Assembly: GCF_001428105.1 (NCBI RefSeq)
Contig: NZ_LMSJ01000031.1
Location: 200-63,621 of the forward strand
Length of the DNA stretch: 63,422 bases
Origin: Paenibacillus sp. Soil766
GTDB lineage: Bacteria > Bacillota > Bacilli > Paenibacillales > NBRC-103111
Reading direction: 5' to 3'
Shown: positions 7,192 through 14,705 of the stretch, piece after piece
How positions within the stretch are numbered: position 1 is the first letter of the stretch
Layout: each line of letters begins with the position of its first letter
Program-made: the position numbers and the translations under genes
Notes under the pieces: model-generated
Seen by the model: only the letters and a program-made list of their open reading frames with translations
Databases searched by the model: none
What the model was told of the DNA's origin: nothing

Positions 7192-7638
7192 TCATAAAAT
7201 TCCCCGTAAGTGTTTTATTTTAATACAAACACTGGTGAAAAGATGAATTATTATCGAATTAGTTTACATTCTTTCTTTTAGTGTAACACAATAACAACAA
7301 GTGGGGCATAGTTTACAGTGAACAGTCATTATGTCTTACTGTCTCGGATAGGCACACTCCTACTCGAAGTCTCATACATGTTTTTTCACGATACGAATAA
7401 CATCACGCATATTCTCCAACAAATTGTAGAGTATTACAATTTCAGCATTTCGTTATCTGTTTATCCTTTGCGTGTGATTTTGAGAATCTGCCGCATATCT
7501 ATATAGAGGTTAATTTTTGTGTCATTTGATTATTCCTTGTTCGTGAACTCTGTACCATTTCTATGACGAAGCGTCCAAAAAGAAAAAGAAGCGATTACTC
7601 CATAATCTGAGAGTAGTCGCTTCTTTTTTTGATTTATA
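7192..7638. other. Non-coding interval
   Basis: No convincing gene is seen. A 62-codon open frame at 7318-7506 lacks a ribosome binding site and has no recognisable product. The AT-rich stretch around 7200-7300 may hold the promoter of the 54-residue gene. The interval ends with a bidirectional terminator at 7581-7630. Confidence 0.5.
7581..7630. terminator. Bidirectional terminator
   Basis: GAAGCGATTACTC pairs with GAGTAGTCGCTTC (7588-7600 and 7611-7623), with A and T runs outside the stem. It terminates the leftward exported-protein gene at 7639. Confidence 0.85.
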
Positions 7639-8355
7639 TCATTTAACGAGAGCATCTGTTATAACAACCTTATCGGTTGTGAGATTGAGCCTTTTACCAT
7701 CAATGATTCCGTATATCTGAATATCCAGATAATCAACATCACCAATAGTAGATATATCTATTTGTTTAAACTTATCGGATTCGCTCACAACAAATTTCTT
7801 CAATTCAACCTTATTCTTCTGATCTGAAACAACAATGGTGGCTGGACTGCCTATTACACCAACTCTAAACGAAAGTTTTTGATACTTTTCATTTAATCTG
7901 AAATTTAATGTGCTAGGTAGAATGTCATGCGGCTTTAACGAATAGAAACCCTCTTTTATGGTTTCCCCATGAATCGAAAGAATTTCAGCATCTCTAGAAG
8001 TCATAACAGTAGAACTGCTCCCTGTCCTAAAACCTTCAAGCTTCTCTCCGTTCCCCCCCTGCTCACCTAACATTATCGTACTGGTCAGGTCATCGTAGTT
8101 TACAGGAACACCCAATGCTTGGCTCAATGAACGTACAGGGAGATAAGAATCACCATTGTATATTATTGGATTCAGCTTATTTCCCTCGCTATCCGTAGGA
8201 ACGAATTGATTTCCATTGAGCTTTATGTTGATGGATTGATTAATATATGCGGTAATTTCCTTCAAATTGGAATCAGCCATTACACCTGTAAAAGCCCCCA
8301 TAGTAAATACCGATGTAAGAACGAATGTTGATGCAATAACCTTCTTTTTGTTCAT
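7639..8355 (-). CDS. Exported protein with copper amine oxidase-like N-terminal domain
   Basis: A 238-residue protein starting MNKKKVIASTFVL, with a signal peptide running to about residue 27 (cleavage near VMADS). Residues ~35-95 contain the stalk-type domain known as Cu_amine_oxidN1, with the motif YLPVRSLSQALGVPV, very common on exported Paenibacillus proteins. The rest (~100-238) looks like a beta-rich domain and is not recognised. The start at 8355 follows GGGAGAG; 34 extra upstream codons are open but would lie in front of the signal peptide. It is divergent from the Xre-type regulator gene across a region with a large inverted repeat. Confidence 0.8.
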   Translation of the reverse strand: MNKKKVIASTFVLTSVFTMGAFTGVMADSNLKEITAYINQSINIKLNGNQFVPTDSEGNKLNPIIYNGDSYLPVRSLSQALGVPVNYDDLTSTIMLGEQGGNGEKLEGFRTGSSSTVMTSRDAEILSIHGETIKEGFYSLKPHDILPSTLNFRLNEKYQKLSFRVGVIGSPATIVVSDQKNKVELKKFVVSESDKFKQIDISTIGDVDYLDIQIYGIIDGKRLNLTTDKVVITDALVK

Positions 8356-8386
8356 AATATACTCTCCCGTTAAATTGTTTATTTTT

Positions 8387-8502
8387 GGTAATGTGTGATT
8401 TACGGCATATATTAAATAACTACTATTATATCTAACAACTCTTTTAAATACTGACAAGTCACATATTAACTATTAAATATATGCCGCAAATCATACATTA
8501 TC
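8387..8502. repeat. Inverted repeat in a divergent promoter region
   Basis: An arm at 8387-8422 is repeated inverted at 8467-8502, matching at 30 of 36 positions. The shared core is GCGGCATATATT with a TGATTT segment beside it. The arms lie on either side of a 44-bp AT-rich centre between the exported-protein gene and the Xre-type gene. They are good candidates for operator/promoter copies serving the two divergent genes. Confidence 0.7.
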
Positions 8503-8589
8503 AATTTTCATACTCTTCTGCCAAAACCGCTTAACTTTTTAACTCCGAGTCACTTAAATAATTAAGACGACATTTTAGGAGGAGTATAG

Positions 8590-8793
8590 ATGGATTTCAA
8601 TTTTAGTCCAAGACAGATTTATCGAATATTACGCAACCAAAAGAAGATCAAGCTTAAAGAACTTGCAAAAGCCGTTGGGGTTTCAATTCCTATGTTATCA
8701 ATGTATGAGAACGAAATTGCAAATTTACAAGAAGAGAAGGAACACTTGTATAGATCATACATTACAAATTCCGTTAAGAAGGGTGGAATTTAA
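8590..8793 (+). CDS. Small Xre-like helix-turn-helix protein
   Basis: A 67-residue DNA-binding protein. Residues ~8-45 form an HTH_3/Xre motif (IYRILRNQKKIKLKELAKAV, then GVSIPMLSMYENEIANL). It is preceded by a strong AGGAGGAG. It is little more than the HTH with a short C-terminal helix. Such proteins usually act as repressors of element genes. It is followed two bases later by the DUF5659-like gene and then the winged-helix gene, so it probably heads an operon. The inverted repeat upstream may be its operator. Confidence 0.8.
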   Translation: MDFNFSPRQIYRILRNQKKIKLKELAKAVGVSIPMLSMYENEIANLQEEKEHLYRSYITNSVKKGGI

Positions 8794-8794
8794 T

Positions 8795-8971
8795 TTGAAC
8801 AAATCAACTAAATATTTCTTTTGCTATTCCATCCCCTTGTTTAAGTATCTAAAAATGGACAAGGGTTTTTCATTTATCTGCTACGCATTACACGATAGAA
8901 CCTTAAAGCCTTTTTGGATTTTCGAGAAGTCCGACGAATTGCTGACCGCTTTAACTGAGTATAAGCAATAA
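8795..8971 (+). CDS. Small DUF5659-like protein
   Basis: A 58-residue protein using a TTG start one base after the preceding stop codon, with GGGTGG as ribosome binding site. The sequence contains the pattern KYFFCYSIPLFKYLK, GFSFICYALHDRTLKPFWIF and a terminal ELLTALTEYKQ, which resembles my memory of DUF5659, a family of small phage and element proteins of unknown function. The family match is from pattern recall and should be treated as tentative. Tight coupling to the Xre gene supports it being real. Confidence 0.6.
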   Translation: MNKSTKYFFCYSIPLFKYLKMDKGFSFICYALHDRTLKPFWIFEKSDELLTALTEYKQ

Positions 8972-9014
8972 ATTGAAGTAGTTAATTAAATAGTGAATAT
9001 TTAGGAGTGATTTT

Positions 9015-10067
9015 ATGACCAACTCAAATACGTATTATAGTGAAGGAGAACTGAAAAAAATACTGGATATAGATCAAGATAACAATAGAGTGATATTCAT
9101 GCCAAATAAAATATTTTTTGATTTAGTAAACTGCGATTATTTCAAAGACAGGAAGGCAAATGCAACTCATATTGCATTTGCCTTTTCTTATCTTTACTTA
9201 GCTTCTTATATGTATCGGTATGCTCACTTTCAATATTCCGAAAAATACACAGACACTAAATGGATTGATGATAAAATAATGTACAAAATATGTAATACCT
9301 CGCCCGACAGCAGAGGGGCGAACGGAAAAAGTTATATAACTAAGAAAAATGGAGTGCTTGTAAGCCTAAGATACCTTCGCAAAGAAAGTGATTATCCTAT
9401 AAGATATTATTATCCAGAAGATAATCTAGGAAATAAAGACTTTACATCACCTCAATTTTCAATGTTTTCAAAACTAATTGAGAATGATGCGCTTCCTAGC
9501 GATTATCAAAGAGAAGCAAATGCAAAGAAAGTTAATTTTCCAGTCAGGGCGTTTTATAAGGATGAAGTATCTGAGATGGAAAATTATGAGGATGGATATT
9601 TTTATTTCCCCCAATATACCACCCGAATTGACATTAACATTTTCATCTGGTGCATGGCAAGATCGGATTTGGGAGTTATCGGTTTTTATCTTTATTCATT
9701 TCTAAAAAGTAAATGTGATTATTTCGGAGGAAATTATTCAAGTCCTATTGATTCTTTAGTTGATGCTACTGGAATAAAAAGTACGAAATTATGTGAGACA
9801 TTAACAACACTAGAGGAATACAACATGATAACAAATACTCATAGTACATTCATAACAGATTTGTCACCAGACAAAAGAGTACCTGCAAATACTTACAAAG
9901 TCCTGCCATATGATAAATTTATAAGACAAAAACAGACTGTCGAAAGGAGACAGGTCGTGCGCCAAGTGACTTACGATGCGTTGCATAGGAAATATTTGGG
10001 ACAAAGTAACCTCAATCATGACGATGAATACGATGACATGGATGACTTATCTTCGTATATTCGCTAA
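9015..10067 (+). CDS. Winged-helix-like protein, possible replication initiator
   Basis: A 350-residue protein with a good AGGAG. It is not recognised by family. Residues ~210-285 read as a winged helix (MARSDLGVIGFYLYSFLKSK, then PIDSLVDATGIKSTKLCETL and EEYNMIT), the arrangement seen in DnaD/RepA-type replication proteins and some phage initiators. The N-terminal half is Tyr-rich and unassigned. The acidic C-terminus (HDDEYDDMDDLSSYIR) could be a protein-binding tail. Its place after a small Xre repressor fits an autonomous-replication or excision module of the island, but this is inference. Confidence 0.6.
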   Translation: MTNSNTYYSEGELKKILDIDQDNNRVIFMPNKIFFDLVNCDYFKDRKANATHIAFAFSYLYLASYMYRYAHFQYSEKYTDTKWIDDKIMYKICNTSPDSRGANGKSYITKKNGVLVSLRYLRKESDYPIRYYYPEDNLGNKDFTSPQFSMFSKLIENDALPSDYQREANAKKVNFPVRAFYKDEVSEMENYEDGYFYFPQYTTRIDINIFIWCMARSDLGVIGFYLYSFLKSKCDYFGGNYSSPIDSLVDATGIKSTKLCETLTTLEEYNMITNTHSTFITDLSPDKRVPANTYKVLPYDKFIRQKQTVERRQVVRQVTYDALHRKYLGQSNLNHDDEYDDMDDLSSYIR

Positions 10068-10077
10068 GACTATAAAC

Positions 10078-10112
10078 AATCCAGAGGCAGATTCGCTCAG
10101 CTTCTGGATTCT
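10078..10112. terminator. Hairpin between convergent genes
   Basis: AATCCAGA and TCTGGATT flank a loop between two convergent genes that end at 10067 and 10121. T and A runs are weak, so efficiency is uncertain. Confidence 0.6.
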
Positions 10113-10120
10113 ATATACAT

Positions 10121-10693
10121 TTATCTTCGTTTCTTTCCAATAGCCTTCCTTGAAGCTGTGTGAGTTGCATTGTAAAAGATATTGTAACTCCTTTGCTCAC
10201 CAATGTAGTTAATGACCACATCAAATAAATCAGAAAATGATTCCATAAGCCTTTTGATTTCTTCGATCTCCCTCCGCATATAAAGCTTCTTACTTGTGCC
10301 TTTGTAGATTAAATCCTCAATTGCTTCAACGTCTGAGTAGATTACTACTCTTGTTGGGTTCCATTGCCTGTACCTATCCAAAATATTCGGCAACAAATCC
10401 AATGAAAATTTTACTGCTAACAGTTCAGAAAAAATGCTCTTGCCTACATTTTTTTTGTCCAGTTTTTGCGATTGTACATAGACTCTACCATAACCAACAA
10501 AACAAGCTGATATCCCTGCACATCGTGTTCCTTTAATTGCAGAACAATCGCAGTAAACCGACATTTCAGTAGGGTTGTATTTTATTAAAAGTAATTCCTC
10601 TTTACGCTTCTCTGGGATTCGCGCCCAACTTCTATAGATTTGTCGAGGGCGTTTTGCTCTGATTACCTCTGGATATCCCTCCATATTGAACAC
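10121..10693 (-). CDS. RNase H-like fold protein
   Basis: A 190-residue protein whose residues ~44-185 follow the RNase HI layout. Asp49 lies in SVYCDCSAI at the end of the first strand, Glu90 in FSELLAVKFSLD on the first helix and Asp121 in VVIYSDVEAIEDL on the fourth strand. The C-terminal segment NATHTASRKAIG sits where RNase H carries its last acidic residue, but no Asp/Glu is seen there, only His and Thr. It may therefore be a divergent or altered-activity nuclease, or a ribonuclease-H-like recombination factor. It is convergent with the winged-helix gene. The N-terminal 40 residues are basic. Confidence 0.65.
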   Translation of the reverse strand: MFNMEGYPEVIRAKRPRQIYRSWARIPEKRKEELLLIKYNPTEMSVYCDCSAIKGTRCAGISACFVGYGRVYVQSQKLDKKNVGKSIFSELLAVKFSLDLLPNILDRYRQWNPTRVVIYSDVEAIEDLIYKGTSKKLYMRREIEEIKRLMESFSDLFDVVINYIGEQRSYNIFYNATHTASRKAIGKKRR

Positions 10694-10745
10694 TCCATAT
10701 TTTCTTAATACTTTGCAAATTGACTCGCTTTAAATAAGCAACAAC

Positions 10746-10937
10746 TCAATACTTTTTTAAAATTTCAGAGATTTTATCAAGCATCTGGCTTTTTTCCTGT
10801 AATAACTCATAGAGTGCATTAGTCATTTCTTCGATTTTAGTCATTCGTTCATGCAAGTGAAATTCTTCATTTGTTTTTGCACAATCTATGACATTTTGGG
10901 GTTTCTGGTCATTGTACTCGTCATTGTTCTCTGTCAT
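10746..10937 (-). CDS. Small coiled-coil protein downstream of HNH gene
   Basis: A 63-residue acidic protein whose second half (EMTNALYELLQEKSQMLDKI) is a short coiled coil. Its ATG overlaps the stop of the upstream HNH-like gene by four bases (ATGA), so it is translationally coupled to it. No family is recognised. It could be a partner or inhibitor of the HNH-like protein. Confidence 0.6.
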   Translation of the reverse strand: MTENNDEYNDQKPQNVIDCAKTNEEFHLHERMTKIEEMTNALYELLQEKSQMLDKISEILKKY

Positions 10938-11602
10938 TGTTTACGCTCCTTTTTAAGGATTTTGAGTTTAACTAGCGGCTCATGACCAGCTTTACATTCA
11001 CTAATTATTTGTTTGAATTCATCACTATTCAATAACTTCTTTGCATCATCACTACCATACGTTTCGACTACAACAGCGATGTTGAAGTTATCCCACAAGG
11101 CAGACCTTATCAACGAGTATGGTGAAGATGGGCATTCGCCCTTCTTCAAAAACGTTCTCACCCAAGAGTTTACGGATTCCATCCATTCAATAGCCTTAAC
11201 TTCCTCATGACAGGCGTAGACTCTCCGTTCATATTCCTCTGGGGTCATCTTATGTTTTCTGGCTACATGATTAACGAGTTCTTTCCATTTACTTGGTTGA
11301 ATCCCAAGTCTCTTGCCATTAAATCTATACCATTCAAATGGATTCGTTGATCGCTTTGAAATGTTTAGCCGAAGCGATAACATAATCATATTAGCGTATG
11401 TATGACCGCCAATGCCATACTTTAGTACAACAGTTCCCCAAGCCAACGGAATGAAATGGTCATATGAATTTTTTTTATACTCGCCTGTAAATGGACATAC
11501 ACCTCCGAAATGGCAAAATACCTTGTCAAGATCAGATTTCTTTAATCGTTCCGACGCTTTATATAATAAGTATTTCCTTTGTTTGTATGAATTTGAAATC
11601 AT
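10934..11602 (-). CDS. HNH-nuclease-like protein
   Basis: A 222-residue protein. Residues ~30-90 contain Cys in VFCHFGGVCPFTG, then the pattern SYDHFIPLAWG, then NMIMLSLRLNISKRSTNPFEW. This reads like a divergent HNH motif, in which the DH pair, a following Asn and a last metal ligand build the beta-beta-alpha-metal site. The remaining C-terminal part is not recognised. The start at 11602 follows a strong AGGAGGTT; an upstream extension of eight residues is not supported. It forms an ATGA-coupled pair with a coiled-coil gene. Nuclease activity is inferred from the motif only. Confidence 0.6.
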   Translation of the reverse strand: MISNSYKQRKYLLYKASERLKKSDLDKVFCHFGGVCPFTGEYKKNSYDHFIPLAWGTVVLKYGIGGHTYANMIMLSLRLNISKRSTNPFEWYRFNGKRLGIQPSKWKELVNHVARKHKMTPEEYERRVYACHEEVKAIEWMESVNSWVRTFLKKGECPSSPYSLIRSALWDNFNIAVVVETYGSDDAKKLLNSDEFKQIISECKAGHEPLVKLKILKKERKQ

Positions 11603-11969
11603 AAGCGAACCTCCTGTAAATACCATATGTCCACCATAATTAGCGACTCCCCAAAATTGTAAAATAATGTTAAAGTATTAAAGAAAGCACCATTAGCGAG
11701 AGTAATACTTATGACTAAATAAAATTCATATTTAATTGACTCCTTTAAGCATCTATGAATAAATTCAGAACCACTTAGTTGCTAAATTGTTCTCACCCCC
11801 CACAAATGCCAAATAAAGTACAGGTCAATTTTTTTGCAAAAAAAAGCGGAGGGGCATCTTAGCCACTCCGCTTGATATGTCTATTTTTCAATTCTTTTGT
11901 TACAGGTGTTTGATAGTCTATGATTCGCATACAGCCCATCCTTAGCTTCCTAGAATTTTTTGATAATCT
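11603..11969. other. Non-coding interval with one terminator
   Basis: No gene-like frame is seen. The part at 11640-11800 should contain the leftward promoter of the HNH-like operon. A terminator for the lipoprotein gene lies at 11838-11872. Confidence 0.5.
11838..11872 (-). terminator. Terminator of the lipoprotein gene
   Basis: Minus strand AGCGGAG...CTCCGCT with a GC-rich inner stem, followed by eight T. It lies about 100 bp after the lipoprotein stop codon. Confidence 0.85.
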
Positions 11970-12650
11970 TTACTCTCGAATACTTGTAACTTTTCCATCT
12001 TCAAAATAAATGTATTTACCTCCATAATAGACCCATTGTTCACTAACACCATATTTAGTTGTTGTTTTGTTAACTTTCTCAGGTTTACCCCACTCGGACT
12101 TCTCTACCTGTTCTTTGGTCATTCCTATCTTTGGATTATAATATTTTTCATTATATTTTTGTAGTTCCTTTGCAGTCAACACTTCTCTAACATCATTTAC
12201 TTTTATTAAAAGATCATAGTATTTATGCTTGACCTCTTTGTTATCTGTTTCCTCCTGTGCCTGAACAATTCTATCCATCAATTTCGAGTATTCGTCAGAT
12301 ATTGCCACTTTATTGTTCAACGCTGATGCAGTATCTAGCAACAAACTAAATGATTTATCATCTTGTTTATTTTTTGATATGATTACTTCCTTTGCTTGCG
12401 AATATAAATTATTTTGTATTAAACAAAGTACATGATCTACTAACCCATCATTACTTAATTCATCAATATTCCCTACTTTGGCAGAACAAACATTTACCGC
12501 CCTCTTACTGGTAACACCGCCATCATTAACAACATCTACTTTTTGATCTTTTACCTCAGTTGTTTGAGACACTTCTACCTTATCCATTCCACAAGCCGTT
12601 AATAAATTGAGCATTAATACGATTATTATTATCTGTTTTTTCCTATTCAT
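11970..12650 (-). CDS. Lipoprotein with SmpA-like C-terminal domain
   Basis: A 226-residue secreted lipoprotein. The signal peptide MNRKKQIIIIVLMLNLLTAC ends in a lipobox with Cys20 as the acylation site. The middle part (~60-170) is helical and unassigned. The C-terminal ~55 residues have the layout IGMTKEQVEKSEWGKPEKVN, then a Tyr/Trp-rich beta hairpin, then YFEDGKVTSI, typical of the small BLIP/SmpA-type fold found in many lipoproteins. The start at 12650 was chosen because it places the signal peptide correctly and follows GGGGA. It is divergent from the RHH regulator gene across a palindromic operator. Confidence 0.8.
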   Translation of the reverse strand: MNRKKQIIIIVLMLNLLTACGMDKVEVSQTTEVKDQKVDVVNDGGVTSKRAVNVCSAKVGNIDELSNDGLVDHVLCLIQNNLYSQAKEVIISKNKQDDKSFSLLLDTASALNNKVAISDEYSKLMDRIVQAQEETDNKEVKHKYYDLLIKVNDVREVLTAKELQKYNEKYYNPKIGMTKEQVEKSEWGKPEKVNKTTTKYGVSEQWVYYGGKYIYFEDGKVTSIRE

Positions 12651-12712
12651 TGATGAACATCCCCATGTTATCGTATTTCCATTTAAACAGAACATCTCTA
12701 GCGTATCATAAA

Positions 12713-12732
12713 TGTATTCAATTTTGAATACA
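12713..12732. promoter_or_regulatory. Palindromic operator
   Basis: TGTATTCAA-TT-TTGAATACA is a perfect inverted repeat with 9-bp arms. It lies between the divergent lipoprotein and ribbon-helix-helix genes. It is probably the binding site of that RHH regulator. Confidence 0.65.
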
Positions 12733-12794
12733 TTTTGTGTTATATATTTTCACCACTTATCACTTCTATACTGGTGTAAGAGGTGAAATATTGG

Positions 12795-12995
12795 ATGGAA
12801 AACGATGATTTTATTGTCACACCTAAAGAAGACAAGTCCGTTACAATAACGATTCGCATAAATAAGGCACTACAAATACAGCTTGATGATCTTTCCAATA
12901 AAAGTAACCGATCACGAAATGAGTTAATCAATTTGGCATTGGAGTATGCGTTGAAGAATGTTAAGTTTGTTAAGGAGAGCAAAAAGGGTAAGTAA
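12795..12995 (+). CDS. Ribbon-helix-helix (CopG-type) DNA-binding protein
   Basis: A 66-residue protein with a typical RHH core: the beta strand KSVTITIRINKAL (residues ~14-26), then helix A QIQLDDLSNKSN, then the turn SRNELI and helix B NLALEYALKNV. It should bind DNA as a dimer, most likely at the palindrome 65 bp upstream, and repress itself and the divergent lipoprotein gene. The ATG at 12795 was preferred over a GTG at 12783 because AGAGGTG is then correctly spaced. A terminator follows directly. Confidence 0.8.
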   Translation: MENDDFIVTPKEDKSVTITIRINKALQIQLDDLSNKSNRSRNELINLALEYALKNVKFVKESKKGK

Positions 12996-12999
12996 ACTA

Positions 13000-13026
13000 C
13001 AAAAGCCGTCCACATGGACGGCTTTT
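13000..13026 (+). terminator. Terminator of the RHH gene
   Basis: AAAAGCCGTCC-ACAT-GGACGGCTTTT, an 11-bp perfect stem with A and T runs on either side, so it may act in both directions. Confidence 0.85.
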
Positions 13027-13181
13027 CATATTCTCGCGGCACTTTATTCATAGTTCGTTGATATTCTATTTTTTAAAATTAATCGCATACGACAAAGAAC
13101 TCTTTGCAAGCCGTAGATGTAGCAGTTCGGTATGGCAAGTAAGTTCTGCCGTATGTATCGTTGTTATGATTTCTTCGATTG

Positions 13182-13304
13182 TCAGCCGCGTTTATGGACT
13201 AGCATCAATAACGCTGTAATTGTTTCTTGATAAGTTTCAATCTTGTAGACAAGTTCATCTTCTTCAAGTACAAGTTGTTCGTATTTTTGAAATTCCTCGA
13301 TCAT
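13182..13304 (-). CDS. Tiny protein, third gene of integrase operon
   Basis: A 40-residue protein starting MIEEFQKYEQ, mostly one acidic helix. Its ATG overlaps the preceding stop (ATGA) and CAGGAGG precedes it. It is the last of three coupled genes headed by the integrase. No family is recognised. Such tiny partners can act as recombination directionality factors, but this one is acidic, which makes direct DNA binding unlikely. Confidence 0.55.
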   Translation of the reverse strand: MIEEFQKYEQLVLEEDELVYKIETYQETITALLMLVHKRG

Positions 13305-13504
13305 TTTACGTCCTCCTGCATGAAGGACGCTATCAAAGCCTCTCTCTCCATTCTCAAACGCCCAATTTCGGCTCTAATGGCTTCTCTACGGTTTGGCAAG
13401 GTGTTTGCCTTGGAATGTTCCAAAGCGAGCTTACAATGGCTCTGAGCGATCTGTAGCAATCGTTGGGTAGTTACATTATCAAGGTCAATGTGAAGCATTG
13501 TCAT
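13301..13504 (-). CDS. Small protein, second gene of integrase operon
   Basis: A 67-residue protein, MTMLHIDLDNVTTQRLLQIA at the start, predicted as two helices, the second being ARG/GLU-rich around EIGRLRMEREALI. Its ATG overlaps the integrase stop (ATGA), so it is translated with the integrase. No family recognised. It is a candidate excision or regulatory partner of the integrase. Confidence 0.6.
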   Translation of the reverse strand: MTMLHIDLDNVTTQRLLQIAQSHCKLALEHSKANTLPNRREAIRAEIGRLRMEREALIASFMQEDVK

Positions 13505-14457
13505 TTTAATCCCCCCATTGAACCTTGTTTTATCTTCACTCCGTTTAGAGGACTATGCAAACGACCAATCTGTAATATATCCTCCTGCTCTAATCCCCTT
13601 AAATATTTTGAAGTAATTTGAGTATCAAAATGCCCCATTAATCTACTCAGACTGTAAATGTCAATCCCATTCCGTAACTGTTTCTGGGCGAAGTAATGGC
13701 GACAATCATGCGGCGAACATCTGACTTCTTTTCTTACCCCAGCATTACTGCAATGTTCTTTCAAAATTTTATTGATACGGGAGCGCGACAACCTTACAGC
13801 AGACTGATCTAAAAAATAGTAATCTTCAATTTCATCCTGTTGCCTTTTTTTGAATCGTTCCTGCTTTACTGTTTCGTACCTCCTCATGTACTTACGCATG
13901 ATATTGCTAATGTACACTAGACGCTGTTTAGACCCCTTCCCGTGAATCAGAATGTGTCGCCTTGCTACATCATCATTCTTGATGTTGCACAGCTCAGAGA
14001 CCCTTATACCCGTGTCAAAGAGCATAATAAGAATCAGTTTGTCACGAACATTGGAATACGTCTCTTCTTTCAGGTCATTAATTATCCGCGACACTTCATC
14101 GTCATTAAATGTGACAATGACTGTTTTCTCTTCTTTGAGGTTTTTAATCCTCCGCATGGGGTTATCCTGTTCATCAATAAACTCTTCACTCACCAAATAC
14201 TGAAAGAACACTTTTAACGTGGCAATATTATTATTTATCGTTCTGTTTACTTCACTTCCTACACGTTGGCGATCTTGAATAAATCTTTTGATATGAAATT
14301 GTGTAACATCCTCTGTTTCAGCTACACCCAACACTTTTACTGTGAACTCTTCCCACCTATACAAACGGAACACGCAAAGATCAACATATCTCTTTTCCCT
14401 GCCTAAAATTTCTTGGTTTAGCTTGAAGTCCTCAATCAGTTCCTTGATTTTGGTCAT
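13501..14457 (-). CDS. int: Tyrosine recombinase, probable island integrase
   Basis: A 318-residue tyrosine recombinase. An N-terminal core-binding domain (~1-105) precedes a catalytic domain with Arg152 (TGIRVSEL), Lys about 174 (HGKGSKQR), His250 and Arg253 (SPHDCRHYF), His276 (LMGHFDTQ) and nucleophile Tyr285 (TSKYLRG). All catalytic residues are present. The start MTKIKELIEDF at 14457 follows GAAGGGAG; a longer frame upstream runs into att-flank sequence and lacks a signal. The gene ends 150 bp from the intact guaA 3' end, so it is the best candidate for the enzyme that integrates the island. It heads an operon with two overlapping tiny genes. Confidence 0.9.
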   Translation of the reverse strand: MTKIKELIEDFKLNQEILGREKRYVDLCVFRLYRWEEFTVKVLGVAETEDVTQFHIKRFIQDRQRVGSEVNRTINNNIATLKVFFQYLVSEEFIDEQDNPMRRIKNLKEEKTVIVTFNDDEVSRIINDLKEETYSNVRDKLILIMLFDTGIRVSELCNIKNDDVARRHILIHGKGSKQRLVYISNIMRKYMRRYETVKQERFKKRQQDEIEDYYFLDQSAVRLSRSRINKILKEHCSNAGVRKEVRCSPHDCRHYFAQKQLRNGIDIYSLSRLMGHFDTQITSKYLRGLEQEDILQIGRLHSPLNGVKIKQGSMGGLK

Positions 14458-14612
14458 AAAAAACTCCCTTCTATTCGCTAAACAACGCAAATAAAAGAGA
14501 GTAATTTTGCACTCTATTGTTGCAGGTGTAACTGGATTATCAATGTAATCAACGCCAGAAGCCCTTATGTAGCAAGGCTTCTGAGCGTTTAATACCATTA
14601 ATTAGTTCCAGT

Positions 14613-14705
14613 CTATTCCCACTCGATCGTAGCTGGCGGCTTGGATGTAACGTCGTACACAATACGGTTTACATTTTCAACTTCGTTCACGATACGAACG
14701 GAAAT
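14613..14705 (-). repeat. Island-flanking direct repeat, right copy (attR-like)
   Basis: The last 30 codons and stop of the intact guaA. This end was probably supplied by the island: beyond the stop the sequence is island-like and the native terminator is missing here. An AGAAGCC...GGGCTTCT hairpin lies 45 bp downstream. Confidence 0.82.

Larger units (their letters stand above)
2684..14705. mobile_element. Integrated genomic island in the 3' end of guaA
   Basis: About 12.0 kb of AT-rich DNA lies between two direct copies of the guaA 3' end. It carries two tyrosine recombinases, small DNA-binding regulators and mostly unrecognised genes, and it separates guaA from pbuG, which are neighbours in B. 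subtilis. The recombinase at 13501-14457 is closest to the intact guaA end, the usual place for an element's own integrase. The 3' end of guaA is an established integration target for islands and ICEs in Gram-positive bacteria. No conjugation genes are visible, so this is at most a mobilisable or satellite element. Exact ends cannot be fixed more closely than the repeat. Confidence 0.88.

Noticed and set aside
7318..7506. 62-codon plus-strand frame in the island
   Set aside because: No ribosome binding site, no motif, and low complexity; treated as non-coding.
2684..14705. CRISPR array or direct-repeat array in the island
   Set aside because: No regularly spaced near-identical repeats with unique spacers were found. 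Repeats present are single pairs or short motifs.
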